A stretch of DNA of 5,919 nt from positions 1 to 5,919 of the forward strand of contig JAOZLU010000447.1 of assembly GCA_029934695.1 (NCBI GenBank), written 5' to 3'. Numbering within the stretch: the first letter of the stretch is position 1; each line of letters starts with the position of its first letter. A model generated the notes under the pieces. That model was not told the DNA's origin. It saw only the letters and a program-made list of their open reading frames with translations, and did not search any database. The position numbers and the translations under genes are program-made. The stretch is from Desulfobacterales bacterium. Lineage in GTDB: Bacteria; Desulfobacterota; Desulfobacteria; Desulfobacterales; 4be13. This document shows positions 1-5,901 of this stretch, one piece after another.

Positions 1-64
1 CAAAACTGTTTCAAAACTGTTTCAAAACTGTTTCAAAACTGTTTCAAAACTGTTTCAAAACTGT
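1..64. repeat. 11-bp tandem array (CAAAACTGTTT)
   Basis: Five perfect copies of CAAAACTGTTT begin at 1, 12, 23, 34 and 45, followed by a sixth copy cut to nine bases (56-64). The array may continue left of the window. Each unit contains AAACTGTTT, which is symmetric about its central T. The A and T tracts recur every 11 bp, close to one helical turn, so the DNA could be bent; that is inference. There are no spacers between units, so this is not a CRISPR array. The last bases (TGT) are shared with the start of the palindromic element that follows. Confidence 0.97.
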
Positions 65-102
65 AGGGTGGGTGAAGCGAAGCGTAACCCACCATTTTTT
101 TT
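62..102 (+). repeat. Dispersed palindromic repeat with terminator-like T-run
   Basis: The element starts TGTAGGGTGGGTGAAGCG. It can form a perfect 7-bp stem, GGTGGGT (67-73) with ACCCACC (87-93), around a 13-base loop that contains GAAGC twice. Eight T residues follow at 95-102. Stem plus T-run has the form of an intrinsic terminator reading rightward, for a gene lying left of the window. The first 18 bases recur identically and in the same orientation at 5902-5919, so it is a dispersed repeat. I recall this motif as common between genes in several bacterial groups, including cyanobacteria and sulfate reducers. Terminator activity is inferred. Confidence 0.75.
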
Positions 103-144
103 ACTACGAACTACGAACTGAACTACGAACTGAACTACGAACTG
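103..144. repeat. 12-bp composite tandem array (ACTACGAACTGA)
   Basis: A 7-base partial unit (103-109) precedes ACTACGAACTGA at 110-121 and 122-133, and an 11-base last copy at 134-144. The unit itself splits into ACTACGA and ACTGA, so the array reads as an alternation of two smaller modules. It ends 10 bases before the ATG at 155, with only a T-run and AATT between. It therefore occupies the place where a promoter or leader for the downstream gene would be expected. No Shine-Dalgarno sequence is visible in it. Confidence 0.93.
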
Positions 145-154
145 TTTTTTAATT

Positions 155-907
155 ATGAGATCAGATGAGATAAAACAAGTGATTGACAAGGTGAACATAT
201 TTGATATTCCTTATGATGTCGGGGTATTCAGACCGGAGAAATTAGTTTCCCGTTTTATCAATCCAAGATGGAACAGGGGGGTTTCCAAATCTCTCGGTGC
301 CGGCGATTTGATGAACATCAAATCCGTTGTTGTTTATGTTCTGTTTACAAATGTGCCAGTTGACTATTATGTGAAATTTGATCTGAGTTTAAACCTTTTA
401 ACCTGGTTCAAATATAACAGCAACTATCCGTTTTATTATGATGACTATGGTATTCTGAGAAAAGAGGCGGCTGTATATGGCGGACTCGGCAAACTGGGAA
501 AGAACAAGTTGTTCTTTAGCAGCAGATTCGGATTCAACTGTAAAATTGATCTGATTCTGACTCAGGAAGAATTCGACGAATATTATGACTTCACAGGTGA
601 TTATAAATTGAAATATTGTGAAAACTGCGATATTTGTTTCAAAGCCTGTCCGAGCAGAGCATTATATGAACGGCTATATAAAAATTTTGAATATAAATGT
701 TTGTCAACACTTGGAAAAGACAACAGGGTATTCACTGATTACAGACTTACCAAAGACATTTGTTATAAGTGCAATAAAAGTTGTCCTTATTCCAAAGCAT
801 TAGCAGAAAAAATACCCGAAGAGATAAGGGACAGAAGATTCAGATGGGAGCTGATAGAAGGTCCGGAATACAAGGCAATGTGGCCTTACAGTTTCAGAAA
901 TATATAA
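155..907 (+). CDS. QueG-like (epoxyqueuosine reductase-related) double 4Fe-4S protein
   Basis: This 250-residue protein resembles the iron-sulfur reductases of the epoxyqueuosine reductase (QueG) superfamily. The first cluster motif is C155, C158, C161, C165 followed by Pro (CENCDICFKACP). The second set is C182 with C203, C206, C210-Pro (CYKCNKSCP), in the same order as the QueG second cluster. Residues 105-126, containing GGLGKLGKNKLF and RFG, match the conserved glycine-rich QueG segment. Placed without gaps from memory, D96 falls at the QueG catalytic aspartate, while the usual Glu of that motif is R102. QueG itself is longer, with a fuller N-terminal cobalamin region and C-terminal helical repeats. 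This is the short class found alone in many anaerobes, so queuosine synthesis should not be assumed. No signal peptide or membrane segment is seen. The ATG has no clear ribosome-binding site: a tandem array and T-run lie directly upstream. Codon use is AT-rich (17 of 60 bases G or C at 361-420). Confidence 0.85.
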   Translation: MRSDEIKQVIDKVNIFDIPYDVGVFRPEKLVSRFINPRWNRGVSKSLGAGDLMNIKSVVVYVLFTNVPVDYYVKFDLSLNLLTWFKYNSNYPFYYDDYGILRKEAAVYGGLGKLGKNKLFFSSRFGFNCKIDLILTQEEFDEYYDFTGDYKLKYCENCDICFKACPSRALYERLYKNFEYKCLSTLGKDNRVFTDYRLTKDICYKCNKSCPYSKALAEKIPEEIRDRRFRWELIEGPEYKAMWPYSFRNI

Positions 908-931
908 AGAGGAGAAGAACCGGAATTTATA

Positions 932-960
932 CGGCATGTTCTCCAGTCCGGCATGTTCTC
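932..960. repeat. 17-bp near-tandem duplication across the start of the next gene
   Basis: CGGCATGTTCTC occurs at 932-943 and again at 949-960, a period of 17 bp. Each copy carries an ATG (936 and 953) in different frames. The ATG at 953 opens the long downstream reading frame. The ATG at 936 opens a 12-codon frame ending in TAA at 972-974, which overlaps another in-frame ATG of the long gene at 974 (TAATG). The duplication thus decides which start codons are available. Confidence 0.85.
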
Positions 961-2065
961 TAAGTTTACACTAATGTTAGATACCAAAAAAATAATGAAT
1001 GGGAACGACCTGATAAAAAATATCTATTATCTTAAAAGAGAGAATAATGTACATCGTGAGAATGCCATCACGTTCTCCTGCCTGGGGAAATTAATGTCCA
1101 CAAACGGTTTTGAACTGGACAAATGGAAGAAAGACATAGACCGTCTGATCCGTGAGGCAGTGAAAGAGAGAGAGGTGTCGCACTGTCCTCTCATCATCGG
1201 ACTTGCAGAATCCGGCATTGTCCCTTCGGCACTTTTCCATCAGGCACTTAGGGAACAGCAGATTCAGGCTGACTGGGTATGTTCCACACGCCGACCTTCG
1301 CACGGAATTCATTTTAGTGAAAGCCACTCCCATGCGCCGGATCACACGCTGCCTCTGCCCTGTCATCCCCCCACGGAATTATGGTTTGTGGAAGACGAAA
1401 TCACCACAGGCCGGACAGTTCTCCGACTGGCCCTGAGTTTATGCGGGACGATGAATGTCAGACAGGTGCGCTTTTTTGCCATTGCAGACGCTCGCAGTGC
1501 GAGCCATGCGGATCAGTTCCGCTCTGTTCTCAAAAATCATGGCATTGAGTGTTCAGTCCATACGCTGTTTCACCTGAAACAAAGGGACGGAGATCACCAT
1601 AACAATGCTCTTGTATTGGTGGAAAACGCCCTTCAGGAGACGAGGATCAGCGAGTCAGAGGAAAATTTTGAAAATAGTTGGCATTTCCCCCGTCAACGGC
1701 CTGCCCTTCAAAGCCAGTCAGATGTCGTGTTCCCGGACCGGAGCCTGAGAACAGGAGGAATGGAAACAGGAAAAAACGGGACGATTCTGGCAGTGGGAGA
1801 AGCCATTGACATGGCCGTAAGACTTGTACAGGCGCATCCGTGTCTGTCATTTCGTCATGTCACTCTCAGCCCCTGGGAGACAGATGGGAAAAATATTTTC
1901 AACCGCCTGGATATCGGGGAGAAATATTATCTTTATAATTATCACACCCTCGGTTCCCCGCTTTATGTGCTTAACGATCCTATTGATGATGACGTCGGAA
2001 TCAGGATTGAGAGTTTGCTGACTGACAAAGGGTTTCCGGTTGAGCATCTGGTTTTGAATTCATAA
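953..2065 (+). CDS. PRTase_2/TRSP two-domain protein (ter-associated phosphoribosyltransferase type)
   Basis: This 370-residue, probably cytosolic protein has two domains. The N-terminal domain (about 35-210) matches the PRTase_2 family of ter (tellurite/stress) biosynthetic operons: a GLAESG segment at 83-88, STRRP at 111-115, SESHSHAPDH at 122-131, and the PRPP-binding loop VEDEITTGRT at 146-155, with the adjacent acidic residues intact. A linker of about 60 residues follows. The C-terminal domain (about 275-368) resembles TRSP; its naming tetrapeptide reads TLSP here (304-307). The family is proposed, not proven, to help make a nucleotide-like metabolite. Its usual partners (HAD phosphatase, ATP-grasp, TerD-like proteins) are not in this window. 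The start is uncertain: 953, 974 and 995 are in-frame ATGs, none with a good ribosome-binding site, and an AGGAG at 910-914 lies far from all three. The frame is open back to the stop codon of the previous gene. Composition changes inside the gene, AT-rich to about 1050 and GC-richer after. Its end overlaps the opposite-strand gene by 6 bp. Confidence 0.8.
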   Translation: MFSKFTLMLDTKKIMNGNDLIKNIYYLKRENNVHRENAITFSCLGKLMSTNGFELDKWKKDIDRLIREAVKEREVSHCPLIIGLAESGIVPSALFHQALREQQIQADWVCSTRRPSHGIHFSESHSHAPDHTLPLPCHPPTELWFVEDEITTGRTVLRLALSLCGTMNVRQVRFFAIADARSASHADQFRSVLKNHGIECSVHTLFHLKQRDGDHHNNALVLVENALQETRISESEENFENSWHFPRQRPALQSQSDVVFPDRSLRTGGMETGKNGTILAVGEAIDMAVRLVQAHPCLSFRHVTLSPWETDGKNIFNRLDIGEKYYLYNYHTLGSPLYVLNDPIDDDVGIRIESLLTDKGFPVEHLVLNS

Positions 2066-2923
2066 AATAAAAAGAGTGTAACCCTTAAATTTTGGAGAAC
2101 TGACATTTTCCTGGTGCGTCAGCATAAGCGACGCAATCATTGACAGTATCACATAGCCAAGAAAAAAATACAGCCCGATCTGAACTTCAGCGTTTGTAAG
2201 CCTGTCCTTGTTGACAGTGAAATAGGTGAGCAGCAGGGCCACGACAAACACATCCGCCATGGACCATTTCCCGATGCGTCTGATCATGCACAGGCTTTGA
2301 GAGGCCAAAGACTGACCCGGGCCAAGCAGTGCCAGTCCCATGATGAGTGTTTTGAGAAAAGGAATCATCACACTGAACAGAAACAGGGGAATGGCGACAG
2401 GTATGTTTCCTGAAGTGAAAAGCGTTTCAATGGTCGTTATGATGCCCTTTGACTGGAACAGGAAAACCACTTTGCCGAGAACAGCGATATCCTTGTAAGT
2501 GACAATCATCAGAATCGGGGCAGACAGCCCGACCGTCAGAGCAACTGATGAAATAAGCAGCATAGTGCCAATAAAGAATGCCTTGTCTGATATGACAACA
2601 TAAATGAACAGCAGAGAAATCCCCGAGAGTACAAAGAATGCAATTGTTGCCACGGTTGCACGCTTTTTGTGCCTTGCAGCCGCGGCAATGACTTCATTCA
2701 AGGCTTTAACTTCTTTGGAATAGCCGTTATAAATACCCAGCGTGATAAATTCCCCGGCTTTCCTGAGAAGGCTTTTCACTTTGGGCATTGTGTGCAACCT
2801 GTCTGTCAGTTCCCCTGTTTTACGTTCATACTCCCGGGCCTCAGAATAGGCAGTCCAACCGGCCCAGAGCAGCATGGAAATAAACAGAAAGCATAAAATT
2901 GCTGTCCCGATTTTACGCAACAT
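2060..2923 (-). CDS. PqiA-like inner-membrane protein (single PqiA domain)
   Basis: This 287-residue membrane protein has a hydrophobic N-terminal segment (about 4-25), a charged and probably helical stretch (26-88), then about five more hydrophobic segments (near 90-111, 116-139, 175-199, 222-237 and 247-267). The signature of the paraquat-inducible protein A family is IPFLK at 187-191 and, after an Arg pair, GKWSMADVFVV at 218-228. PqiA and YebS act with MCE-domain (PqiB/YebT) proteins in lipid transport across the envelope. Here only one PqiA domain is present instead of two, the N-terminal CxxC zinc ribbon is absent (only two Cys, 11 and 212), and no MCE partner lies in the window. A lipid-transport role is therefore only inferred. 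The ATG at 2923 has no Shine-Dalgarno sequence: the mRNA just upstream is a run of CUUAAAA repeats. The gene converges on the PRTase/TRSP gene, its TGA being the complement of that gene's last Ser codon. Confidence 0.75.
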   Translation of the reverse strand: MLRKIGTAILCFLFISMLLWAGWTAYSEAREYERKTGELTDRLHTMPKVKSLLRKAGEFITLGIYNGYSKEVKALNEVIAAAARHKKRATVATIAFFVLSGISLLFIYVVISDKAFFIGTMLLISSVALTVGLSAPILMIVTYKDIAVLGKVVFLFQSKGIITTIETLFTSGNIPVAIPLFLFSVMIPFLKTLIMGLALLGPGQSLASQSLCMIRRIGKWSMADVFVVALLLTYFTVNKDRLTNAEVQIGLYFFLGYVILSMIASLMLTHQENVSSPKFKGYTLFIL

Positions 2924-2928
2924 AGGTT

Positions 2929-2983
2929 TTTTAAGTTTTAAGTTTTAAGTTTTAAGTTTTAAGTTTTAAGTTTTAAGTTTTAG
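2929..2983. repeat. 7-bp tandem array (TTTTAAG)
   Basis: Seven perfect copies of TTTTAAG fill 2929-2977, followed by a degenerate TTTTAG (2978-2983). The array ends only 5 bases from the ATG of the PqiA-like gene, which reads leftward, so it forms the leader and the ribosome-binding position of that gene. A perfect 7-bp microsatellite of this kind is prone to copy-number change by slippage. A change would alter leader length or promoter spacing, not the reading frame of the protein. Confidence 0.95.
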
Positions 2984-3310
2984 ATATTGCAACATTTTGA
3001 AACGAAACAAAGCCGTCTGAGTAAAACGCGCCCCTCTGTTTTCCGGACAGCCGCGGCTCCGTCCAACCCCATTTTTGTGACAGCTATCTGCAACCTTTTG
3101 TACACTCAATCCTTTTTACGAAATGATTAATTCCATACAAAACAAATTATGTCAATCATAAATTTTTTTAAGTTGCTATTTTTTTAAGTTGCTATTATTT
3201 AAAGAATATATTAGATCATAAGAGAATCTGAGCGTAAACAATTTTGCAGGAACAGCGGTTTGAAAATATTTGCATAAAAAAACAGAATGTTAAGCCGGCC
3301 AAGCATGTTT
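2984..3310. other. Divergent intergenic region without a gene
   Basis: I find no credible coding region here. Bases 3049-3058 are a perfect 10-bp palindrome (AGCCGCGGCT), inside GGAC (3045-3048) and GTCC (3061-3064), a short GC-rich dyad in otherwise AT-rich DNA. The rest is AT-rich, with a 16-bp duplication at 3163-3196. Possible promoter elements for the peptidase gene are TTGCTA (3189-3194) and TTAGAT (3211-3216), separated by 16 bases, or the better TATATT at 3207-3212 without a well-spaced partner. I would not rely on either. The region must also carry the promoter of the leftward PqiA-like gene, which I cannot point to. Confidence 0.5.
3163..3196. repeat. 16-bp tandem duplication (TTTTTTTAAGTTGCTA)
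   Basis: TTTTTTTAAGTTGCTA occupies 3163-3178 and is repeated exactly at 3179-3194, with two further matching bases (TT). It lies about 130 bp upstream of the peptidase start. The duplicated TTGCTA is one of the few sequences here resembling a -35 box, so the duplication may have doubled or displaced a promoter element. That functional reading is a guess. Confidence 0.93.
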
Positions 3311-3317
3311 GGAGAGG
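3311..3317 (+). promoter_or_regulatory. Ribosome-binding site fixing the peptidase start at 3324
   Basis: GGAGAGG is a good Shine-Dalgarno match and stands 6 bases before the ATG at 3324. A TTG at 3309 is in frame further upstream but precedes and overlaps this site, so starting there would leave the TTG without a binding site. The ATG also places MKK directly before a hydrophobic stretch, as expected for an export signal. Confidence 0.85.
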
Positions 3318-3323
3318 AACATA

Positions 3324-5369
3324 ATGAAAAAACTGATTTTATTGACAATGGGCACAATTATCTTTCCTTGCGGGCAAGACATGGCTGAACCGCAAAACCA
3401 TGCCATATCCGATGGTTTCAGATATAAAATCGAACAATTTGAGGATATTAAGATACTCCGTTACCAGGTTCCCGGTTTTGAGGACTTGTCGCTCAAACAG
3501 AAAAAACTGGTTTACTACCTTTATGAAGCCGGACTTTCAGGAAGAGATATTATCTGGGACCAGAATTATAAGCATAATCTTTGCATCAGGAAGACTCTCG
3601 AAGCCATTATTGAACATTATGAGGGAGACCGTGACACTGAAGAATTTCAAAATTTTATGATATATATCAAAAGAGTGTGGTTTTCAAACGGTATTCATCA
3701 CCATGACTCGACAGATAAAATATGCCCCGAATTTTCAAAAGAATATTTTGTCAGACTGCTCCGGGATTCCAAAGGGGCTGAGTTTCCATTACAGGAAGGG
3801 GAAACCATTGAGACACTTGCCGAAAAATTGACACCGATTCTGTTTGACCCTCTGATTGACGCAAAACGGGTGAACCAAGCTCCTGACAAAGACCTGATTG
3901 TAAATTCTGCCAATAATTTTTATGAGGGGGTCACGCAGAAAGACGTTGAGGCGTATTATGAAAATCTGGCCAATCCCAATGACAAAACCCCTGTTTCTCA
4001 CGGATTAAATTCCAAGATTCTCAGGGAAAATGGAAAAATTATTGAAAAAAAATGGAAAATTGATGGAATGTACTCCCAGGCCATTGCTCAGATTGTCTTT
4101 TGGCTTGAAAAAGCGCTGACGGTCACAGAGACGGATGCGCAGAAGGCTTCACTGGAAAAACTCATTGAATATTACAAAACAGGGGACCTGAAAACCTTTG
4201 ATGAATACAATATCCTCTGGATTCAGGATTTGGAATCAAGAGTGGATGTGGTTAACGGATTTATTGAAGTTTACGGCGATCCGCTGGGAATGAAGGCGTC
4301 CTGGGAGTCGGTGGTCAGCTTTAAAGATATGGAAGCGACCAAAAGGGCTGAAATTATCAGCCATCATGCCCAGTGGTTTGAAGACCATTCCCCGATTGAC
4401 CCGAAATTCAGGAAAAAAAAAGTGAAAGGGATTACCGCAAAGGTGATAACGGTTGCCGCACTTGGGGGCGATTGCTATCCGTTCACTCCTGTCGGAATCA
4501 ACCTGCCAAATGCCGACTGGATCAGAAAAGAGCATGGTTCCAAATCTGTCACAATGGGAAATATCACATACTCATATCATCAGGAGTCTCTCGGAAGCGG
4601 ATTTCTTGAAGAGTTCACATACTCTGAAGAAGAAAAAAAATTGGCTGAAAAGCATGGTTTTCTTGCCGGCAATCTGCATACGGATCTTCACGAATGCGTC
4701 GGACATGCCTCAGGTCAGATGCTGCCCGGTGTCAGTGCAGAGGCATTGAAGAATTATCAGTCTTCCATTGAAGAAGCTCGCGCTGATCTGGTTGCACTCT
4801 ATTATATTATGGATAAGAAATTGACCGAACTCGGTGTGACGCAAAATTCGGATGTCGCAAAAACAGAATATGACAGTTACATCAGAAACGGTCTGATGAC
4901 CCAACTGACAAAAATTGAGTTGGGCAAGAATATTGAACAGGCCCATATGAGAAACCGTCAGATGATTGCAAAATGGGTTTTTGAAAAAGGAGCATCTGAA
5001 AATGTGATTTCCAAAAAAGTCAGAGAGGATAAAACCTTTTTTGTGATTAACGATTATGAAAAATTAAGAGCCTTGTTCAGTGAATTGTTAAAGGAGGTTC
5101 AGAGAATCAGGTCAGAGGGGGATTATGAAGCTGCCAGAGCACTTGTTGAAAATTACGGCGTAAAAGTTGATCCGGAATTGCATAAGGAAGTCAAAGCCCG
5201 CTATGAAAAGCTTGGTCTGGCCCCTTATAGCGGATTCATCAATCCTGTGTTCAGACCTGTTGTGGAAAAGGGCGAAATTGTTAATGTGAAGATTGAATAC
5301 CCGGATGGTTACGCCAGCCAGATGATGGATTATTCAAAAAGATATTCATTTCTTCCAACTTATAACTGA
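3324..5369 (+). CDS. Dipeptidyl-peptidase III (M49 zinc metallopeptidase), probably exported
   Basis: Started at ATG 3324, the protein has 681 residues, close to bacterial M49 enzymes. Family M49 removes dipeptides from the N-terminus of oligopeptides with a catalytic zinc. The defining motif is HECVGH at 456-461 (Zn ligands H456 and H461, catalytic E457), followed by EEARAD at 483-488, whose second Glu (E484) is the expected third ligand. The spacing between motifs is short, as I recall for the Bacteroides enzyme and unlike the longer human one. Other family blocks are NGIHHHD (122-128), GGDCYPFTP (381-389) and GINLPNADWIR (391-401) followed by GSKSV (405-409). The N-terminus (MKKLILLTMGTIIF) looks like a signal peptide. 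A Cys follows at 16, but with Pro before it the lipobox is poor, so lipoprotein status is doubtful. This suggests peptide degradation in the periplasm, whereas the animal enzyme is cytosolic. No Nudix fusion is present. rpiB follows after 60 bp on the same strand and may be co-transcribed. Confidence 0.96.
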   Translation: MKKLILLTMGTIIFPCGQDMAEPQNHAISDGFRYKIEQFEDIKILRYQVPGFEDLSLKQKKLVYYLYEAGLSGRDIIWDQNYKHNLCIRKTLEAIIEHYEGDRDTEEFQNFMIYIKRVWFSNGIHHHDSTDKICPEFSKEYFVRLLRDSKGAEFPLQEGETIETLAEKLTPILFDPLIDAKRVNQAPDKDLIVNSANNFYEGVTQKDVEAYYENLANPNDKTPVSHGLNSKILRENGKIIEKKWKIDGMYSQAIAQIVFWLEKALTVTETDAQKASLEKLIEYYKTGDLKTFDEYNILWIQDLESRVDVVNGFIEVYGDPLGMKASWESVVSFKDMEATKRAEIISHHAQWFEDHSPIDPKFRKKKVKGITAKVITVAALGGDCYPFTPVGINLPNADWIRKEHGSKSVTMGNITYSYHQESLGSGFLEEFTYSEEEKKLAEKHGFLAGNLHTDLHECVGHASGQMLPGVSAEALKNYQSSIEEARADLVALYYIMDKKLTELGVTQNSDVAKTEYDSYIRNGLMTQLTKIELGKNIEQAHMRNRQMIAKWVFEKGASENVISKKVREDKTFFVINDYEKLRALFSELLKEVQRIRSEGDYEAARALVENYGVKVDPELHKEVKARYEKLGLAPYSGFINPVFRPVVEKGEIVNVKIEYPDGYASQMMDYSKRYSFLPTYN

Positions 5370-5384
5370 CTCGACAGAGAAAAG

Positions 5385-5411
5385 TTGAAAGTAAAAACTT
5401 GAAAGTAAAAA
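5385..5411. repeat. 14-bp period duplication (TTGAAAGTAAAAA)
   Basis: TTGAAAGTAAAAA occurs at 5385-5397 and exactly again at 5399-5411, with one base (C) between them. It fills nearly half of the 60-bp gap between the peptidase and rpiB and ends 7 bases before the rpiB ribosome-binding site. No terminator-like hairpin is visible in this gap, which is compatible with read-through from the peptidase into rpiB. Confidence 0.9.
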
Positions 5412-5418
5412 GTTTGTC

Positions 5419-5423
5419 AAGGA
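5419..5423 (+). promoter_or_regulatory. rpiB ribosome-binding site
   Basis: AAGGA lies 6 bases before the ATG at 5430, a normal Shine-Dalgarno spacing, and supports that start. It contrasts with the first three genes of the window, which lack a well-placed site. Confidence 0.8.
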
Positions 5424-5429
5424 TAAAAA

Positions 5430-5882
5430 ATGGACGAAAACAAGACACCTGTTATCATTGGAAGCGATCATGCCGCTTATTGTCTGAAAGAAAAAATAAA
5501 AGCATGTCTTATGGAAAAACGAGGTGTCGAAGTTGAGGATGCCGGCACTCACAGCGAAGATTCGGTTGATTATCCGGATTTTGGGATCAGGGTTGCAGAT
5601 TCTGTTTCAACCGGGAAATTTGGGCGGGGCATACTCCTTTGCGGTACAGGCATCGGCATGTCCATGGTTGCCAACAGATTTCCGTATATCCGGGCCGCGC
5701 TTTGCAATGATCTCTTTTCTGCCATCATGAGCAGAAAACACAACAATGCAAATGTACTGGTCATGGGAGGCCGTGTTATCGGGGATGTGCTTGCCGAGGG
5801 AATTCTGAATGCCTGGCTCGACACTCCTTTTGAGGGCGGGCGGCATCAGTTGCGGTTGGAGAAGTTTGACAGGATCGGCTGA
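5430..5882 (+). CDS. rpiB: Ribose-5-phosphate isomerase B
   Basis: This 150-residue cytosolic enzyme interconverts ribose 5-phosphate and ribulose 5-phosphate in the non-oxidative pentose phosphate pathway. The sequence is a full-length RpiB/LacAB-family member, collinear with E. coli RpiB as I remember it. Visible features are GSDHAA at 11-16 (D13, H14), the catalytic Cys in LLCGTGIGMS at 69-78 (C71, with T73 and the glycine-rich phosphate loop), RKHNNANV at 102-109 (H104, the ring-opening His; N105 and N106), GGR at 113-115, and the C-terminal GGRHQLR at 136-142 with substrate-binding Arg residues. All key residues are present, so it should be active. The start has a good ribosome-binding site. 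The gene ends 19 bases before a dispersed palindromic repeat, whose hairpin could serve as its terminator, though the window cuts it off. In many bacteria rpiB sits beside glyA or other central-metabolism genes; none is visible here. Confidence 0.97.
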   Translation: MDENKTPVIIGSDHAAYCLKEKIKACLMEKRGVEVEDAGTHSEDSVDYPDFGIRVADSVSTGKFGRGILLCGTGIGMSMVANRFPYIRAALCNDLFSAIMSRKHNNANVLVMGGRVIGDVLAEGILNAWLDTPFEGGRHQLRLEKFDRIG

Positions 5883-5901
5883 CATACCCGATTCAAAAAA
5901 A

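Noticed and set aside
1..144. CRISPR-like repeat arrays at the left edge
   Set aside because: The units are 11-12 bp and directly contiguous, with no unique spacers, so they are simple tandem repeats.
155..907. Naming the first gene queG
   Set aside because: The cluster ligands and glycine-rich segment match the superfamily, but it is much shorter than QueG and lacks the C-terminal repeats; short relatives have other or unknown roles.
1091..1366. 91-residue minus-strand frame within the PRTase/TRSP gene
   Set aside because: It is antisense to the conserved PRTase_2 motifs and has no family resemblance or start-site support.
3045..3076. Intrinsic terminator at the GC-rich palindrome
   Set aside because: The palindrome has almost no loop, the outer arms are offset by unpaired bases, the T-run is separated by several bases, and no gene ends here: both neighbours read away from it.
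3309..3323. TTG start at 3309 adding five residues to the peptidase
   Set aside because: It precedes the only good ribosome-binding site (3311-3317), which is correctly spaced for the ATG at 3324; the ATG also gives a cleaner signal-peptide start.
4236..4535. 99-residue reading frame on the minus strand inside the peptidase gene
   Set aside because: It is antisense to a strongly conserved M49 region, has no recognisable motif, and is best explained as a shadow of the coding strand.
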